Under the pieces are notes generated by a model, which saw only the letters and a program-made list of their open reading frames with translations, did no database searches and was not told the origin of the DNA. Position numbers and translations under genes: made by a program. Shown here one piece after another: positions 46,594 to 60,479 of a stretch of DNA of 64,000 bases. The stretch's first letter is position 1; each line of letters opens with the position of its first letter. Source of the DNA: Hemerocallis citrina (lineage: Eukaryota > Streptophyta > Magnoliopsida > Asparagales > Asphodelaceae); contig CM030358.1 of assembly GCA_017893485.1 (NCBI GenBank), forward strand, positions 255,047,228 through 255,111,227, read 5' to 3'.

Positions 46594-47424
46594 CTACTGA
46601 AGCTCCTCCAAGTACTTATGGTAGTTCCTCTTCCAATGTCCGGTCTCACCACAGTGGAAGCATGTGCCCTCTTTGGCCACCCCACCCTTAGATTTCAAGA
46701 CAAAAGTGCTGGGCTTGATATTGCCCTTGCCCTTCCCTTTGCCTTTGGGATTCTTAATATACTTTTTGCCCTTGCCCTTACCTTTGGCTTGTTGGACCAT
46801 CATAATGGTCATTCCCATACTAATATTCTGTTTAGAAGTTCTTAATATGCTTAGCAGTTCTGGCAGAGGATTGTCAATTTCATTCATGTTGTAGTTCATG
46901 ACGAATTGACTATAACTTTCCGGCAACGATTGCAGGACCAAGTCAGTGGCCAATTCTTGACCCAATGGGAAACCAAGCCTTTCAAGATTCTCTATGTACC
47001 CAATCATCTTGAGCACATGAGTTCCAAGAGGAATTCCTTCTGCCAGTTTGCACTGAAACAATGCCTTTGAGACTTCCAACCTCTCATGCCTAGCCTGCTC
47101 TTGATAGAGCCTGTTGAGGTGTACGATCATATCTTAGGCATCCATGTTCTCATGTTGCTTCTGAAGCTCAGAGTTTATGGTGGCTAGCATGAGACAACCA
47201 ACGTCCAAGGCGTCATCTTGATACTTCTTATGAGCATCCTTTTCGGTGCGAGGGGCACTTGCAGCAGGTGGATCAGGAATAGGCTGCTCTAGAACATATA
47301 GCTTTCTCTCATGCCTGAGGACTATCCTTAGATTCCTGTACCAGTCTAGAAAATTTGTTCTCGACAATTTGTCCTTCTTAAGGACAGATCGCAATGATAG
47401 GTTATTTAATGTGTTGGATGCCAT
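46594..47424 (-). pseudogene. Copia gag
   Basis: Starts MASNTLNNLSLRSVLKKDKL, continues FLDWYRNLRIVL. A stop at 47131 (TAA) interrupts just before DMIVHLNRLYQEQARHE. Near the end is the zinc knuckle CFHCGETGHWKRNYHKYL (a CCHC motif with the final position substituted by tyrosine after asparagine, so damaged). Typical nucleocapsid-like protein of Copia elements. Confidence 0.85.
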
Positions 47425-47968
47425 GGTAATCTATAAATATAAATATGCAAAGTAAATATTATTTCACAGAAATATGCAACTAAAAAATATTTAACCATCA
47501 ACAGAAATATGCAGAGCATGTATCATGATATGGAAATATTTAATAAGGTCTTTTTATTAAATGTGCCTCCTACTATTTTTATTCAAATCAACGACCCTCA
47601 TCATTGACTCGGAAAATCCCATCGTAAGATTAGGCCGAGATCCATATTTCACCTAGTTTTGAGTCAACTTTGGCCGACCTAATTCTCAAATTCCCTCCTT
47701 CTTTTCCCTCCTAAATCTTGGCCGGTCTAGGGCTTGTGCATGTGCACAACTCCTTTTTTTTTTTTTGGTTACAAGTCATGTCACACTCAAAGTGTGTGTT
47801 CATGGCTCAATGGTCAAAAGGACATGGTTATAGCTCATGGTGAGTCTAGTTGAAGTTTATGAAATAATTTCATAATAATAGTTTCAAAAAATAAATAAAT
47901 AAATAAATATAGTATTTTAGTGCTTATCAAATCATACATATATTCATATGAAAATCCGGGTTGTTACA

Positions 47969-48641
47969 AACACATAGAGAGACGATATAATGGGGGTTTT
48001 ACACAAGAATTGTCTCTAGAATACAACTACACTGCAGACGGTATTTAGTACTTGTATTACACAACAAAAAGAATACAAGTTACTTGCCTTATAGATGACG
48101 ACGAAAATAACGAAGCAAGAACAAGAATAACGGAAACGGATTCCCGGGCACGAATGCAACGAACGAACGACAAACCCAAACACGACTCATGAACAACGAA
48201 CTACGAGCACTCGAGATCACACACAAACAAAATAACACTCGCACACAAGAGGGAGATAGAGAGGTCGGGTGCACGAGGGAACGACGACGGTAGCAAGTGC
48301 TGCGCTGCGGTTGCTGCAGCTTGGGTGTAGGCTAGCGTTGCTTGGTCGAGGTGGTTACAGCTGACATCGGAGCGAAGGGGAGAGGGGGCTGGCACCGGTG
48401 TGGCGCCTGGTGTTCGGGTCGAGCACCGCAGGGGAACGGGACTAGCATAGGGTGTAGGGGGAGATCAGGATGATGGATGAAGAGGATGAGAGGTCGGTGT
48501 AGTGGGTTGGCTTGGAGGTTGGGGAAGCACAGGGTAATGGTCAGGATAGGGTTTAGGAGGTGCAGGGTAGATGAATAGGTGAAGGGGATGAATAGATAGG
48601 TGGCTAGGTTAAGGTAGGAGAACAGGGAAATAGGTACAATA

Positions 48642-48693
<52 letters not shown>

Positions 48694-49130
48694 GGTTTTG
48701 TGCATATTGGTTTCGGGTTGCTGATGTAATGGGTAATTGGGTAACGGGTTTAATGAGGGTAGTTATTGGGTTTGGGTGTGAAGGGGTTTAAATGGGTTAA
48801 ATAGATATAATGGATTAAAGATCCACTAGGAATTTGAATAGGGTTTAAATCAAAGGATCCAACAACAAATATAGAAATAAAAATAAATAAATAACATAAG
48901 ATATGAACAATTTATAAAGAGGATCAAAATAATGGCCCGATCAACAGAGATGAAGTAATAGACTGACAATTGAATCTAGAAGATCAAATAAGAAGACGAA
49001 AAATCAAATAGACGAATATATTGAAAAAGAAGATCCAATACATGGTTCAAAAGAGTCTGAGAAATACAAGATGAATAAATACCCAAAAAGAAAAATACAT
49101 AAAAAAACAGAAAATGGAAAATAGGGGTTA
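47969..49130 (-). repeat. 3' LTR of the Gypsy element, truncated
   Basis: Matches 56627-57284 plus 60485-60971 of the 5' LTR, including cacaagaattgtctctagaa, gtactcgtgta-type promoter-distal blocks and the terminal ggggttaca. The other 2.5 kb of the LTR are missing at its low-coordinate side. It contains (TA)n at 48650-48687. Here gttaaggtaggagaac (about 48611) is uninterrupted, showing the empty site for the nested solo LTR. Confidence 0.85.
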
Positions 49131-49238
49131 CAAATCCTAACCATCTAACAAGAAGAATTTCGTCATCAAAATTCAAACAAGAAGTGGTAAGGGTAACCCC
49201 GAAAAGAAAAGAAAGAACAAAACAAAAAGTTACTCAAA

Positions 49239-50393
49239 CAGATGAGGAAACTTCTACTGAATCTCCTCGTCCAACTCCCAAGTCGACTCACCCGGCGAGT
49301 GAGGATTCCAAGAAACACGAACCAGCTTGATGACTTTGTTCTTAAGTACTTTCTCTTGCCGATCCAAAATAGCAACTGCGGAATCTCACAAGTCAAATCT
49401 GGCCGAACGGTCAACTCAGAATAGTCGATCACGTGGCTCTCAACTCGGATATATCTCCTGAGTTGTGAGACATGGAAAACATCGTGCACTCCTGATAAAG
49501 CCGGGGGCAATGCAACTATAGACCACCTTGCCTATTTACTCCACAATATCAAACGGTCCAATAAACCTAGGGCTGAGCTTTCACCCACCACCAAACCAAA
49601 TAACATCTCGCCAAGGCGATACCTTTAGAAAGACTTGGTCACCAACCTCAAACTCCAAAGCTCTCCGATGGACATCTGCCCATCTCCTCTGCCTATCCTA
49701 AGCTGCCTGCAAGTGCTTCCTGACTAGAGTCACCACATCAACTGTCCTGGTGATCAACTCTGGACCCAACAACTTCCTCTCACCAATGTCATCCCAGCAC
49801 ACTGGTGATCTGCACTTCCGCCTATAAAGTGCCTCGAATGGTGCAGTTTTAGGACTGCCCTGAAAGCTGTTATTGTACGAGAACTCTATGAGATGCAAAT
49901 GGTCCTCCCATGATCCACCAAACTGCAGCATACAAGACCTTAACATGTCTTCTAGAGTCTGGATGGTCCTCTCTGACTATCCATATGTCTGGGGATGAAA
50001 AGCTGTACTGTACTTCAATTTACTTCCTAAACTACTCTGAAGACTCTCCCAAAAATGAGACTTGAATCTCGTATCCCTGTCGGATACAATACTGACTGGA
50101 ACCCCATGAAGTCTGACTATCTCTTACATGTACTTCTCAGCTAGGCTCTTAGTAGATTGTCCGACTTAGAAGGGGATGAAGTGTGCACTCTTTGTCAGTC
50201 GGTAGACAATCACCCAAATGGAATTGTAACCCTTAGGACTCCTCGGCAAAGCGGTCACAAAATCTACAGTGATATGTTCCCACTTCCACTCCGAAATGGG
50301 AAGTGGTTGGTTCTCTGATGCTCTGCCTTCACCTGCTGGCAGATCAAACACTAAGACACAAACGGAGCCACGACCCTCTTCATACCATGCCAC
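49239..50393 (-). pseudogene. Gypsy integrase C-terminal half and chromodomain
   Basis: LPISEWKWEHITVDFVTALP at about 50290 starts the integrase core. HLIEFSYNNSFQGSPKTAPF and ALYRRKCRSPVCWDD (49800-49920) follow. Then FHVSQLRRYI and, after a shift, KVIKLVRVSWNPHSPGESTW with ELDEEIQ (49245-49350), which has the aromatic and acidic positions of a plant retroelement chromodomain. A TAG ends it. Chromodomains target integration to particular chromatin. Several stops and shifts. Confidence 0.85.
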
Positions 50394-50455
50394 CAGAAAT
50401 GAAGCTTCAAGTTCCGATACATCTTAGTACCTCCAGGATGAATAGAATATGATGA

Positions 50456-51925
50456 CTAGTGGGCTTCCTCAAGCAACCTCTGACGAACTTCACCATTCGG
50501 GACACACAACTTGGACCCAAAACGAAGCGATCCATCAGCATGAAGAACCATATCCGTTCGGGAACCAGCCTCAACTTCTGCTCTGAAACCCTGCAACTGC
50601 ACATCACCAGCCTGAGCCTCTTTGATCAGATCAATAAGAGACGACTGAAACTGGAGCACCAAACAACTCCGATCAGAACTCAGCAACAACACATCTAACT
50701 CCAACCTCCAAATCTGCTCAACAAAATCTCTCTGCTGAGTCAGGAACATGGTCGCTGGTGTCCTGCTCAAAGCATCTGGTTCCAAGTTCACTCTACCAGG
50801 ATGGTATTGCAAATTGATGTCATAATCGGCCATAAGCTCCAAACAACGCCTTTGCCTCATGTTCAACTCCATTTGGGTAAAGACGTACTTGAGACTTTTG
50901 TGGTCTGTAAAGATTTCAACTCGGTCCCCAAGTAAATAATGTATCCACAGCTTCAAAGCAAAGATCACTGCCGCTAACTCCAAGTCATGAGTCAGATAGT
51001 TCTTCTCATGCGGCCTCAACTGCCTCCATGCATAAGCAACAACTCGGCCCTTCTGCATTAGAACTGCCCCAAGACCCTTACCCGAAGCATCATAGTGAAC
51101 TACAAATTTGCCTGACCCATATGGAATAGTCAACACTGGCACTGACGTCAACCTGCTCGTCAACTCAGCAAAAGCCTCACTGCAAGCCTCAGACCAACAG
51201 AACTTCTGATCCTTCCCTGTCAGCTTAGTCAATGGTCCTGCTATCTTCGAAAAATCTTGGACGAATTTCCGATAATAGCCAGCTAGACCAAGAAAACTCT
51301 GCACCTCTGAAACTGACTTGGGAACTGGCCAATCCTTCACAGCCTCAACCTTGGCCGGATCCATTGAAATAACATCGCCCGAGATAATGAGCCCCAAGAA
51401 GGTAACTCTGTCGAGCCAAAACTCACACTTGTTGAGTTTTCCATAGAGATGATTCTCTCTCAAAGTCTGCAGAACCAACCTAAGATGCTCAGTATGATCC
51501 TTCCAGTTCCGAGAATACACCAAAATGTCATCAATGAAGACCACCACAAATCTATCTAGGAACTGGGAGAAGACCCGGTTCATAAGACTCATGAATACAG
51601 CTGGCGCATTCGTGACCCTGAACGGCATCACAAAATACTCATAGTGCCCATATCTAGTCTTGAATGCAGTCTTCTGCACATCAGTCACCTTCACTTTGAC
51701 CTGATGATACCCAGAACGAAGATCCAATTTTGAGAAAATAGCTGATCTGCTCAACTGATCAAATAAGTCATCGATCCTGGGCAGTTGATACCGGTTCTTC
51801 ACAGTCACACTGTTCAATTCATGATAATCGACGCACAGTCGACGACTACCATCCTTCTTGTTGGCAAAAATGACTGGAGCACCCCACGGTAAAACACTGG
51901 GTCTGATGAACCCCAAATCAAGCAA
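50456..51925 (-). pseudogene. Gypsy reverse transcriptase / RNase H
   Basis: A 489-codon open frame: [36 protein letters not shown], the catalytic [15 protein letters not shown], the RNase H segments [14 protein letters not shown] and [10 protein letters not shown], and an integrase N-terminal zone at the end. It is the best preserved part of the element. Upstream the protease frame ends in a stop at 51929, so the polyprotein is broken. Confidence 0.93.
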
Positions 51926-51928
51926 CTC

Positions 51929-52675
51929 CTAAATCTGCACTTTAAGCTTTATTAACTGAACCGGTGCCACCCTGTAGGGACTCTTCGATATCGGCGCCGT
52001 ACCAGGCTGAACTTCAACATTGAACTCCACATCCTTATCAGGGGGTAAGCCAGAAAACTCCTCTGGAAAAACATCCAAGAAATCCCACATTACTAGAGGT
52101 GCAGCCTTACAGCCTGAGTGCAATTCCATCGCACAAACCTCCTGATCAACTGCAGTCTTAGCTCGGCCAAAGGGCATCTCCCCGGCATGGAACTCAAACT
52201 CTGCGCGGCTTGGGATCCGGAATACAACTTTCTTAGCGTGACAATCAATAATGGTGTGGAACTCACTCAAGCAATCCATATCGAGAATAGCGTCGAATCC
52301 TGAATTCCCAATTACAATCAGATCGGCCTTGAAATATGCGCTGCCAATAACTACGAGACTCTGCCTGCACTCCCGGGAACAAATGACAACACCTCCACCT
52401 GTCACAATGTTCCAAGCCTCTGACATAAAGCTACACTCCAACTGATGGTGAGCCATGAAGCAGGAAGAGACAAAGGAATGGGTTGCCCCAGAATCAAAGA
52501 GAACATGAGCAGAAAAAGAACAAACAAGGACAAAACCTAAGATAGAATAAAAAAAGACAGGGAAAAAGAATGGATGAACAAGGGTGAGGAAAACATAATG
52601 CAGAAAGATAACATGGAAGAATAATGCAAGAGAAATGAAAGAAGCAAAGGAAAACAACAAAACAACAAAATGCAA
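51929..52675 (-). pseudogene. Gypsy protease region
   Basis: Contains the aspartic protease motif VLFDSGATHSFVSS (about 52490) preceded by a hydrophobic phenylalanine-rich stretch not normal for this polyprotein. It is followed by FSGLPPDKDVEFNVEVQPGT leading into the RT. It ends in a stop three bases before the RT frame. Confidence 0.85.
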
Positions 52676-52735
52676 AAATATACTTGCAAAATCACGCTCT
52701 GTTGTCTCAGCATCTGCAGCAGTCAGGTTGAAAGC

Positions 52736-53926
52736 CTAACCTCTTCTAGGGGCAGCAGTCCTCTGATCAACAATCTGGTGCTGAGAAGGAAGCGGTGGCC
52801 TGACTAGACTACGAGCTGGGGCAACCTGCTGAACTGGACCCTTGGCTGGAAGAGCCATCTGCTGCTGCTGCAAACAATCCTGCACTGAATGGTTAGCAGC
52901 ACCACAACCAAAACAACGGCGATTGGCATGCTTGCAGTCTCTGCGCACATGCCTGGTCATCTGGCAGAAATCACAGAATCCTTCTCTCCAAGGAGCGGCA
53001 AAAGGGTAAGGAGCTGCCCTGACACGATGGGCTGGGACAGGCATCCAAATCAGCCCACCAGAAGGCCTAGCAACAACAGAGTGTAGAACAGTCCGCCGGG
53101 GAGGAATCAACCTGGCACGAGCCTGCTCCTGAGCTCGAGCTGCCTCAAGAGCCTTAGCATAAGTACGCAAGCGAAGGGAGATGAGCTACACCTGAATATC
53201 TCGCTCAAGTCCCAGCATGAATCTACGAGCCCCATCCACTTCGTTTGCCACAAGAACGGCTACGAAGCGGCTAAGTCTGGTAAATTCTGCTACATACTCA
53301 TCTACAGACCTAGAGCCCTGTTTCAAGAAAGTCTCATGTTACAACATTGCAAGGATAATATGTAACAAGATTCCAATAATAGAATAATGACCAACCTGTT
53401 TCAGGGCCAGGAACTGTTGCTCCATTTCAACTCGAGTGCTGCTAGGGATGAACTTTTCTAAGAAGCTCCTAGTGAACGTGGCCCAAACAATAGGCCACAC
53501 AAGCCTTTCAGACTCAGACCTCCACCAAATGTGGGCCAGGTCCACTAGCTGGATGGTCACCACATCCACTCTATCAGTATCGGCAACTCGTGCTGCCAAA
53601 AGCAACTGCTCTGTCATGATCAGCCACTGTTCTGCCTCCAAAGGCATTTCAGTGCCCTAGGATATGTCAGGATGCAGCCTCATAAAATCAGTAACTGTAC
53701 CCAGACGAGGAGGGAGAGCTGCCTACATAGGCACAGCGGGAGGTGGAACCCGGGCAGCTTCCAAAGCAGCCATCAAAAGGTCACTGTGGTTTTGCTGAAT
53801 ATTGATCAACCGCTCCAACACATTGGTAACAGCCTCAAGCCTGGGCTGATCTTCCTGAAGACGAGAAGTGGAACTTCTCCAAGCCATGTTCTGCACAAGA
53901 ATCAAAACAGTTAGCATCCAGATCAA
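52736..53926 (-). pseudogene. Gypsy gag
   Basis: The MWRSSTSRLQEDQPRLEAV-type start region lies near 53885. Capsid-like sequence (MPLEAEQWLIMTEQLL, LAHIWWRSESE, FLEKFIPSS) covers 53650-53340. Two zinc knuckles follow (CDFCQMTRHVRRDC and CFGCGAANHSVQDC, about 52880-52970). Stops at about 53660, 53340 and 53190 break it. Confidence 0.85.
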
Positions 53927-54036
53927 AGTTGATTATAATTTATTCATGTGTGCATGGTCTGTGTACTGTTGAGCCAATCCCAGATTGAGCCAAGCTTGTC
54001 TAATATATCAGTCAAACAAATATATTAGCCAAACCT

Positions 54037-54050
54037 GGGCACTGATACCA
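54037..54050 (-). other. primer-binding site of the Gypsy element
   Basis: On the - strand TGGTATCAGTGCCC lies 10 bp inside the 5' LTR boundary at 54061. It fits initiator tRNA-Met with a mismatch. Confidence 0.75.
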
Positions 54051-54898
54051 CTAAAAACCTTGTCACGCCTCGCTTTCCAAAAAGGAGATATGGAATACGG
54101 ATACGTGACTAAGTCCAGCGAATGATTTTCATCATCCATAAGATGTCAGGATCTTTACAACATTCACAAGAATAATAGGAAGTAAATAAGGAGAAATCAA
54201 CCACGCATGCATAAATGAATCAATATACCGATAGAATTTACTTGAAACAAAATTTAATAATCTCAAATAAACCAAATCTGAACAAGTTAATAATTCTGGG
54301 TCACATTGCCCAATACAAAATTCATGAAACAAATTACATTTATTCAAGAAGAGCAGTAAAGTAAATATAGCAAGAACTCCAACAACTAAAATCTTAGATC
54401 ACCTACTCATCGGGCAACTGATCACCATAATATGCAATTTAATAAACTACAGAAAAATGAAAAAAAGAAAACAAAACACCCGTCAATGCAAGTTACGGGC
54501 CGCTTGTGATGCAGGCACAAGTACAGGAAAAGAATAAACAAATATAGAGTTACAGCAAAAGCAAACATAGCATGGAATAGACATGGCAACAAAATAGAAT
54601 AACTAGCATGGCAAGATGAACGAGTGCAAGTGGCATGTAACAAGTGTCAAGTAAACAAGTATCATGTAAACGAGTAACGAGTAACAGGTGTCAAGTATCA
54701 AGTATCATGTACACGTAACAAGTAGCAAGTGTCAAATGATTATGTTGTTTCAATTCTTGTATCTAGTTTTATCTAGGTAGCACTTCATGCGTCCCAGGTT
54801 TTTACCACATGGTTGCTACATTCAAAAAATTTTACTTTAAATCTAGTGGTGGGTTTCTATAGGGCCATGTACTCAGGCGTCAGGTAACAAGTTACAAA

Positions 54899-55225
54899 TA
54901 ACAAGCACGAATCACGTAATCGTGAACTTGCGGTATCATATAGTAATAACAAGCATGAATCATGTAATCACGAGACATGGCAGCATATAATAATAACAAG
55001 CATGAATCATGTAATCATGAAACATGGCTGCATTTGTAATAACAAGCATGAATCATGTAATTATGAAATATGGTAGCATATAATAATAACAAGCATGAAT
55101 CATGTAATAATGAAACATGGCAGCATATAGTAATAACAAGCATAAATCATGTAATAATGAAACATGAAAGCATATAGTAATAACAAGCATGAATCATATA
55201 ATCATGAAACATGGCATCAAGTAAT
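54899..55225. repeat. seven-copy tandem array of a 46-48 bp unit
   Basis: The unit starts taacaagcatgaatcatgta and has the near-palindromic core catgtaatcatgaaacatg. Copies start at 54899, 54947, 54994, 55040, 55087, 55134 and 55181. They diverge by several bases each, with no spacers, so this is an LTR satellite, not CRISPR. Confidence 0.88.
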
Positions 55226-57284
55226 GAAAAACACGGACTCCCTTCTGAGTACATATACCTATATTGTCCACTACTAAGGTCTTTCCCTTAACCCCGACTT
55301 GATTATTTGTTATTGTTATCAAACAGGCATGTACATGTACAAAACATAGCAAGAATAACATGGCATGAACAAGTAACAGGATCAGGTTGGAAGATAAACA
55401 TGCACAGGTGAAAGACAACTCATAAAAGATTGGGACAACGAAAATTCTAGTTCAGAACAACAAGACAGTGCTGCACTAAGTCTGGGATTTCCGTTGCCAC
55501 AAACATGCAAACTTGGATCTGTCAGAGAATCTGGAAAATAGACTCTCGTCCAAATCCAGCAAATATGTATAAGTCATATGGTATTTCACAAAAAAAGTCC
55601 CAAAATAGATTTGTATCCAGAAAACATGTTTAGCCAGAAATCAGAAGTTTGTATTCATAAACAGAAAAACGGCATCAAAACTTATTGATTAAATTCAAGA
55701 AAAATCTGGGGTATTTCCTAGTATGTCTAGTATCAGAAAATAAAGTTTCATAAATTTTCAACATAGATAGAGTAGTCAATTAAAATCAGAAAATAGCAAG
55801 ATACAGCAAATTTGTAAATCTGGAATCATAAACACAGCAGTACTAAAACAGCAATAGATTACAAAATACATATCGGAATTTAGATCCGTCAAAAGGGTGA
55901 TAAAATAGATACAGCAGGCTACAGCTCATATTCACAAAATTTTTATAAACAAAAAATAGAATAAGGTCAAAATTACGGTTCTTTACTGAATAGCATGAAA
56001 ATTATGCAAGTATAGTGGTTGTTTGCAAGTATAGATAGTTTGTAAAAGTTATCAATTAAATCTACAAAAATTAAGGGTTAATCCCAATCAAGTCTAGTTT
56101 TAATCAGAATATTGGATCAAAATATTATCTTTAGCATCAATATAAAAATTAATTACTCTCCAGAATTCACATAAAACCAAATCTGTAATTTTTCTACACC
56201 TCTGTAGTAAAACAACAATAACTTGCAACTCATAAATCGAAAATGATATATGTTAGAAAAATCTGGAAAGTGGACAGAATTCTCTATAATTCATTTTCAC
56301 AAATAATTTTTCATTTACTGACCTTAATTAGGTCTAAGATACTAAACAAGAACAGGGTAACAATAAGGATAGAATTATTCTTCATGCATAAAATCAACTT
56401 GATCATACGAAACACATCCAAATTACAACAAAATGTGAAATGGGGTATAGTAGATGTCCAAGCAACATGGTATAGGGTGTTTAGCAATTCTACAACAATT
56501 TATACTATGACTAACACAATCAAGCATACGACATCATACGAACAACATGCATGTATACATCAAGAAGTGATCATCTCTAAGTTATTTCATGTCGTGTGTG
56601 TAATGTGACAACTACGGGCGGATCAACACATATAGACAAGATATAACAGGAGGTTTTGCACAAGAATTGTCTCTAGAATACAACTACACTATAGACGGTA
56701 TTTAGTACTTGTATTACACAACAAAAAGAATACAAGTTACTTGCCTTATAGATGACGACGAAAATGACGAAGCAAGAAGAAGAATAACGGGAACGGATTT
56801 CCGGGCACGAGCTCAACGAACGAACGACGAACCCAAACACGACTCACGAACAATGAACTACGAGCACTCGAGATCACACGCAAACAAAGCAACACTCGCA
56901 CACAAGAGGGAGAGAGAGGCCGGGTGCACGAGGGAACGGTGATGGCAGTAAGTGCTGCGCTGCGGTTGCTGCAGCTTGGGTGCAGGCTAGCATTGCTGGG
57001 TCGAGGAGGCACTGCGTCTAACGTTAGAGCAAAGGGGAGAGGGGGCTGGCACCGGTGTGGCGCCTGGTGTTCGGGTCGAGCATCGTAGGGGAACGGGATG
57101 AACACAGGGGTAGGGGGAGATCGGGATGAGGGATGAAGAGGATGAGAGGTCGGTGCATTGGGTTGGCTTGGAGGCCTGGGAAGCACAGGGTAATGGTCCG
57201 GATAGGGTTTAATAGGGTTTAGGAGGTGCAGGGTATATGAATAGGTGAACGGGATGAGTAGATAGGCGGCTTGGTTAAGGTTGG

Positions 57285-60200
57285 TGTCACGCCCAACTTC
57301 CCAAAATATGGGAATACGAGTCCTTGATGAAGGCCCAGCGAATGATATTAACATCATCCATAAGCTGTACCAGTCTTAACTCAACAATATGAAAAGAAAT
57401 AATCATAACCACGCAGATAAAAATAATCACATAAACAATAACTGAGATTAAACATGCAGTAGTCCCACATAATAACCAACAACTGGAAAAAATAAACAAC
57501 AGTTACGGGTCAAGAAAGCCCGGGATACAAAGTTCAACAAAAAGAATAACAATGCGATAAAAGAATAACATGGAAGAAGATAATTTATTGCGAAGCAAGC
57601 TCTTGCTCCAATTCTAGAACAACTTCTCACCAATGCCTCATGGCAATTTTCCTTGTGCACCTGTAGTAGAATCAACTAGAGTGGAAAAGAAAATGTCCTT
57701 AGAGCAAGTATGGACAGCAAGTAGTGAAAAACAAAGAGTAATGGAATATGGTATATCAAGGAATATGAAACAAGATCAAAGTCCAAAAGTAATAATTATG
57801 TCAATAAACAATGGTCAAGTGTACAAGTGTCAACTTAGGTTTATTAGCATTTTATTTTTCCTATCTAGTGCACGTACTAGTGTGTCCCATACCACAGGTT
57901 GGTGCACGCAAAATAGTATACGTTTTAGACATAGCGGTGGGATCTACAGAGCGTGTACTCGGTGTAAGAAGATAACAAGATAATAAGATAACAAGTTCAC
58001 AAGTTCACAAGTTCACAAGTATTTCTCCACCTTCCATGTCAATAGTACAAGTACACAAGAAGGGCCCTACCGAATACATTTTCTGAGATTATCCACTACT
58101 AAGTCAACCCTTATTAACCCCAACTTGTTTAATATTTTATAATTTCACTCATGGACATGAAAGTGTATATACGAGTATCAAGGCGACGATAAGAATGCAA
58201 CAAAATGATACAATGCATGATAAAATACAAGTAATCATGAATCTGAAAAGAGCAGACACAGCAGTACTAAAACAACAGTAACTCACAAACTATAACTCAA
58301 AATACGATTCCATCAAAGGGATATTAAACTAGACATCTAGGGCTACAATTCATATTCAGTAAGTTTTAATTAATTCTGACCATAACTAGGCTGATTACTC
58401 TAACTTTTACAGGTTAACTGTTCTGGCAGCAGCTTACCGTCAAAACTTTATAGGTGAAAAATAGGTGTAAAATCAATATAAAAATCTAAAAAAATTAGGA
58501 ATGGATCCTAAGTATGTCTACTAAGTTTCTGGAGAGTTTAATAGCATTATACTATTGTTATCATGGTGTTTCAACTAAAGTTGTGTCGGTATTTCATTAA
58601 TTTGCAATCTAGAAAGTACATACCAATAGTGACTAAAATTGCGATATCTCACAGCTCACAGATCGGAATCTAGATCTATCAAGTGTTCTGGAAACTAGAT
58701 TCATTAGGCTACAATTCTTTTTTATATGGTTTTGGCTGGTTCCTATTGTAACAGGGTCGAAACCTCAGTACAAAACAGAATAGGCAGCAAGACATAACAA
58801 AGATCATCATACATATTTATCAAAGTGAATAATCAACATGTTCTTGTTATCATGAAATGCATTAACATTAAGGTACAACAAGTTGAGATGAAATTCTACT
58901 GTATACAAGGCAAGATTACAATGTCACGATTCAATTCACGAGATCTCAATCAATCAACATGTATTCATATCATTACATATTTCTCATATGCAAGTTCTAG
59001 TCAATTTGTTCATGTCGTATGTGCATGCAAGTTTGGGTTTGAATCAATAGATATTGGAACGAGTCAAGGATACTTCGGGGTAGCTCGTGTAAACCCTCGA
59101 TATCCCCAGTGGAAGGTATATAAAGAAATATTACGATAATCGAAGAGAACTACTTGCGGAGGAGATCAATAATCTTGAACTAGAAAAATAAACGAGTTCA
59201 AGTGGACTTGCCTTTTGTGTGAGAGATTTGAATAACTAAAATAACGGGATTAGAATCCCGGACGACGATCTAAGACACGAGCGAGCCACGTGCAAAATAC
59301 CAACAGCAAAAGCAAAACCAAACAATAAAACCCCAAAAGCCTGGATCCCCCACCCAAAAAACACAGCAACTCAAGATCAGATCCCCCTTAGGCAAAATAG
59401 CGAACACCGCACACTGAATCGAGATCCCCCTACTCCACAAAACGACATACACCAAAACAAACCACTCACTATCTACCTTCTTCCCAAATGCGACACAGAG
59501 AGAGAGAAAGAGAGAGAAAGAGAGAGAAAGAGAAAGACGGCAGGAGAGTGGTCAACGATGCTCGGGACGAAGGCGACGACACCACGGCGAGGCGGCAGCA
59601 CTAAAGATGGCGGCGATGCGGTCGGGAAGTGATGGCAACGGCGAAGTGAGCATCTCTGTTCCGCTTGAAAACAGGGGAGACGAGACAGGGGGTGTACAGG
59701 CTTGGAAGACGATGATGAGTGGTTAGGGGATCTGCGGTGGATGTAGGGGCGAGCGGAGAGGGTCGAAGAGGCAACGGACGATGAAGACGGTGATGGATAC
59801 GACGGTGGATGACGAAGGTGACGATGGGCAATGGGTTGCGGTGGAGATGGGTTCAACGGTAATGGAGGGAGTTTGGGTTTGAGTGGGATGAGATGACAAC
59901 GGGATTGAGAGGGGATGAAGACGAGGGTGGTGGTCGGAGATGGGGAGAGGAGCGACGGGGAATGGGTTCGGGTGGAGCTCGGTCGGTGGGTAATGGCGAT
60001 GGCGAGGACGGGGTGATTGGGTTGGGCGACTGGAGATGAAACAGAGAGAGGGATGGAGACGAGGGTGGTGGTGAGTAGTTTTGGTTGTTCTGATTTTTGG
60101 GAGAGTGGGAGAAGGAGAAAGATTATTTAATGATAAAATAATAGGAGTGAGATGTGGGTAGTTAGGAGATACGGGGGATTGTGGGGGAGGAGATCTGGGT

Positions 60201-60479
60201 TAGTTGTTAGGGAGTATATGGGTTTGTGGGTTTGGGTAGACAAGGATTTGGTTTTAGGATCCAATAAGGAGATGGGTATGTGTAGATAATAGTATGGGCT
60301 TGGAAATTGATTGGGCTAACAAAAGATAACAAGGATAACAATAATAATAACAATAATACTAGAATAAAAAATTGCAACAGAAGGCCCACAACAAGTACAA
60401 GATCCAAAATACATTAAAATAGAAAAGAGAACACCACAAAATACAAGAAAAAATCTTACAATCAGAAACAAGGGTTACA
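57285..60479 (-). mobile_element. solo LTR (LTR-C), nested in the Gypsy 5' LTR
   Basis: TGTCACGCCCAAC to CAAGGGTTACA, 3195 bp, with flanks GTTGG (57280-57284) and GTAGG (60480-60484). The uninterrupted 3' LTR reads gtagg, so the left copy mutated after insertion. It is a relative of the LTR at 1-9475 and a more distant relative of the LTR it sits in. Confidence 0.88.

Larger units (their letters stand above)
44075..47430 (-). mobile_element. Copia element (Angela/Tork-like), decayed and truncated
   Basis: Gag, protease, integrase and most of the reverse transcriptase are recognisable in order on the - strand. The reverse transcriptase is cut at about 44075, just after a DVSYAL motif, and neither RNase H nor LTRs are seen. 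The gag sequence and the LTR type at 60973-61736 are both of the Angela/Tork kind, so they may represent the same family. Confidence 0.85.
43594..47968 (-). mobile_element. possible Gypsy-type LTR split by a Copia element
   Basis: The right edge (47968) ends ccgggttgttaca and the left edge (43594) starts tgacacaccc. Reversed, this is TGTAACAACCCGG...GGGTGTGTCA, the usual ends of Tekay-type LTRs. The Copia remnant lies between. No matching flanking duplication was found, so the pairing of the two edges is an inference. Confidence 0.35.

Noticed and set aside
54899..55225. Regular repeats resembling a CRISPR array
   Set aside because: The units are directly abutting with no unique spacers, in a plant LTR.
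59473..59856. 127-codon serine/proline-rich frame on the - strand
   Set aside because: Compositional; it lies inside solo LTR-C and has no counterpart domain.
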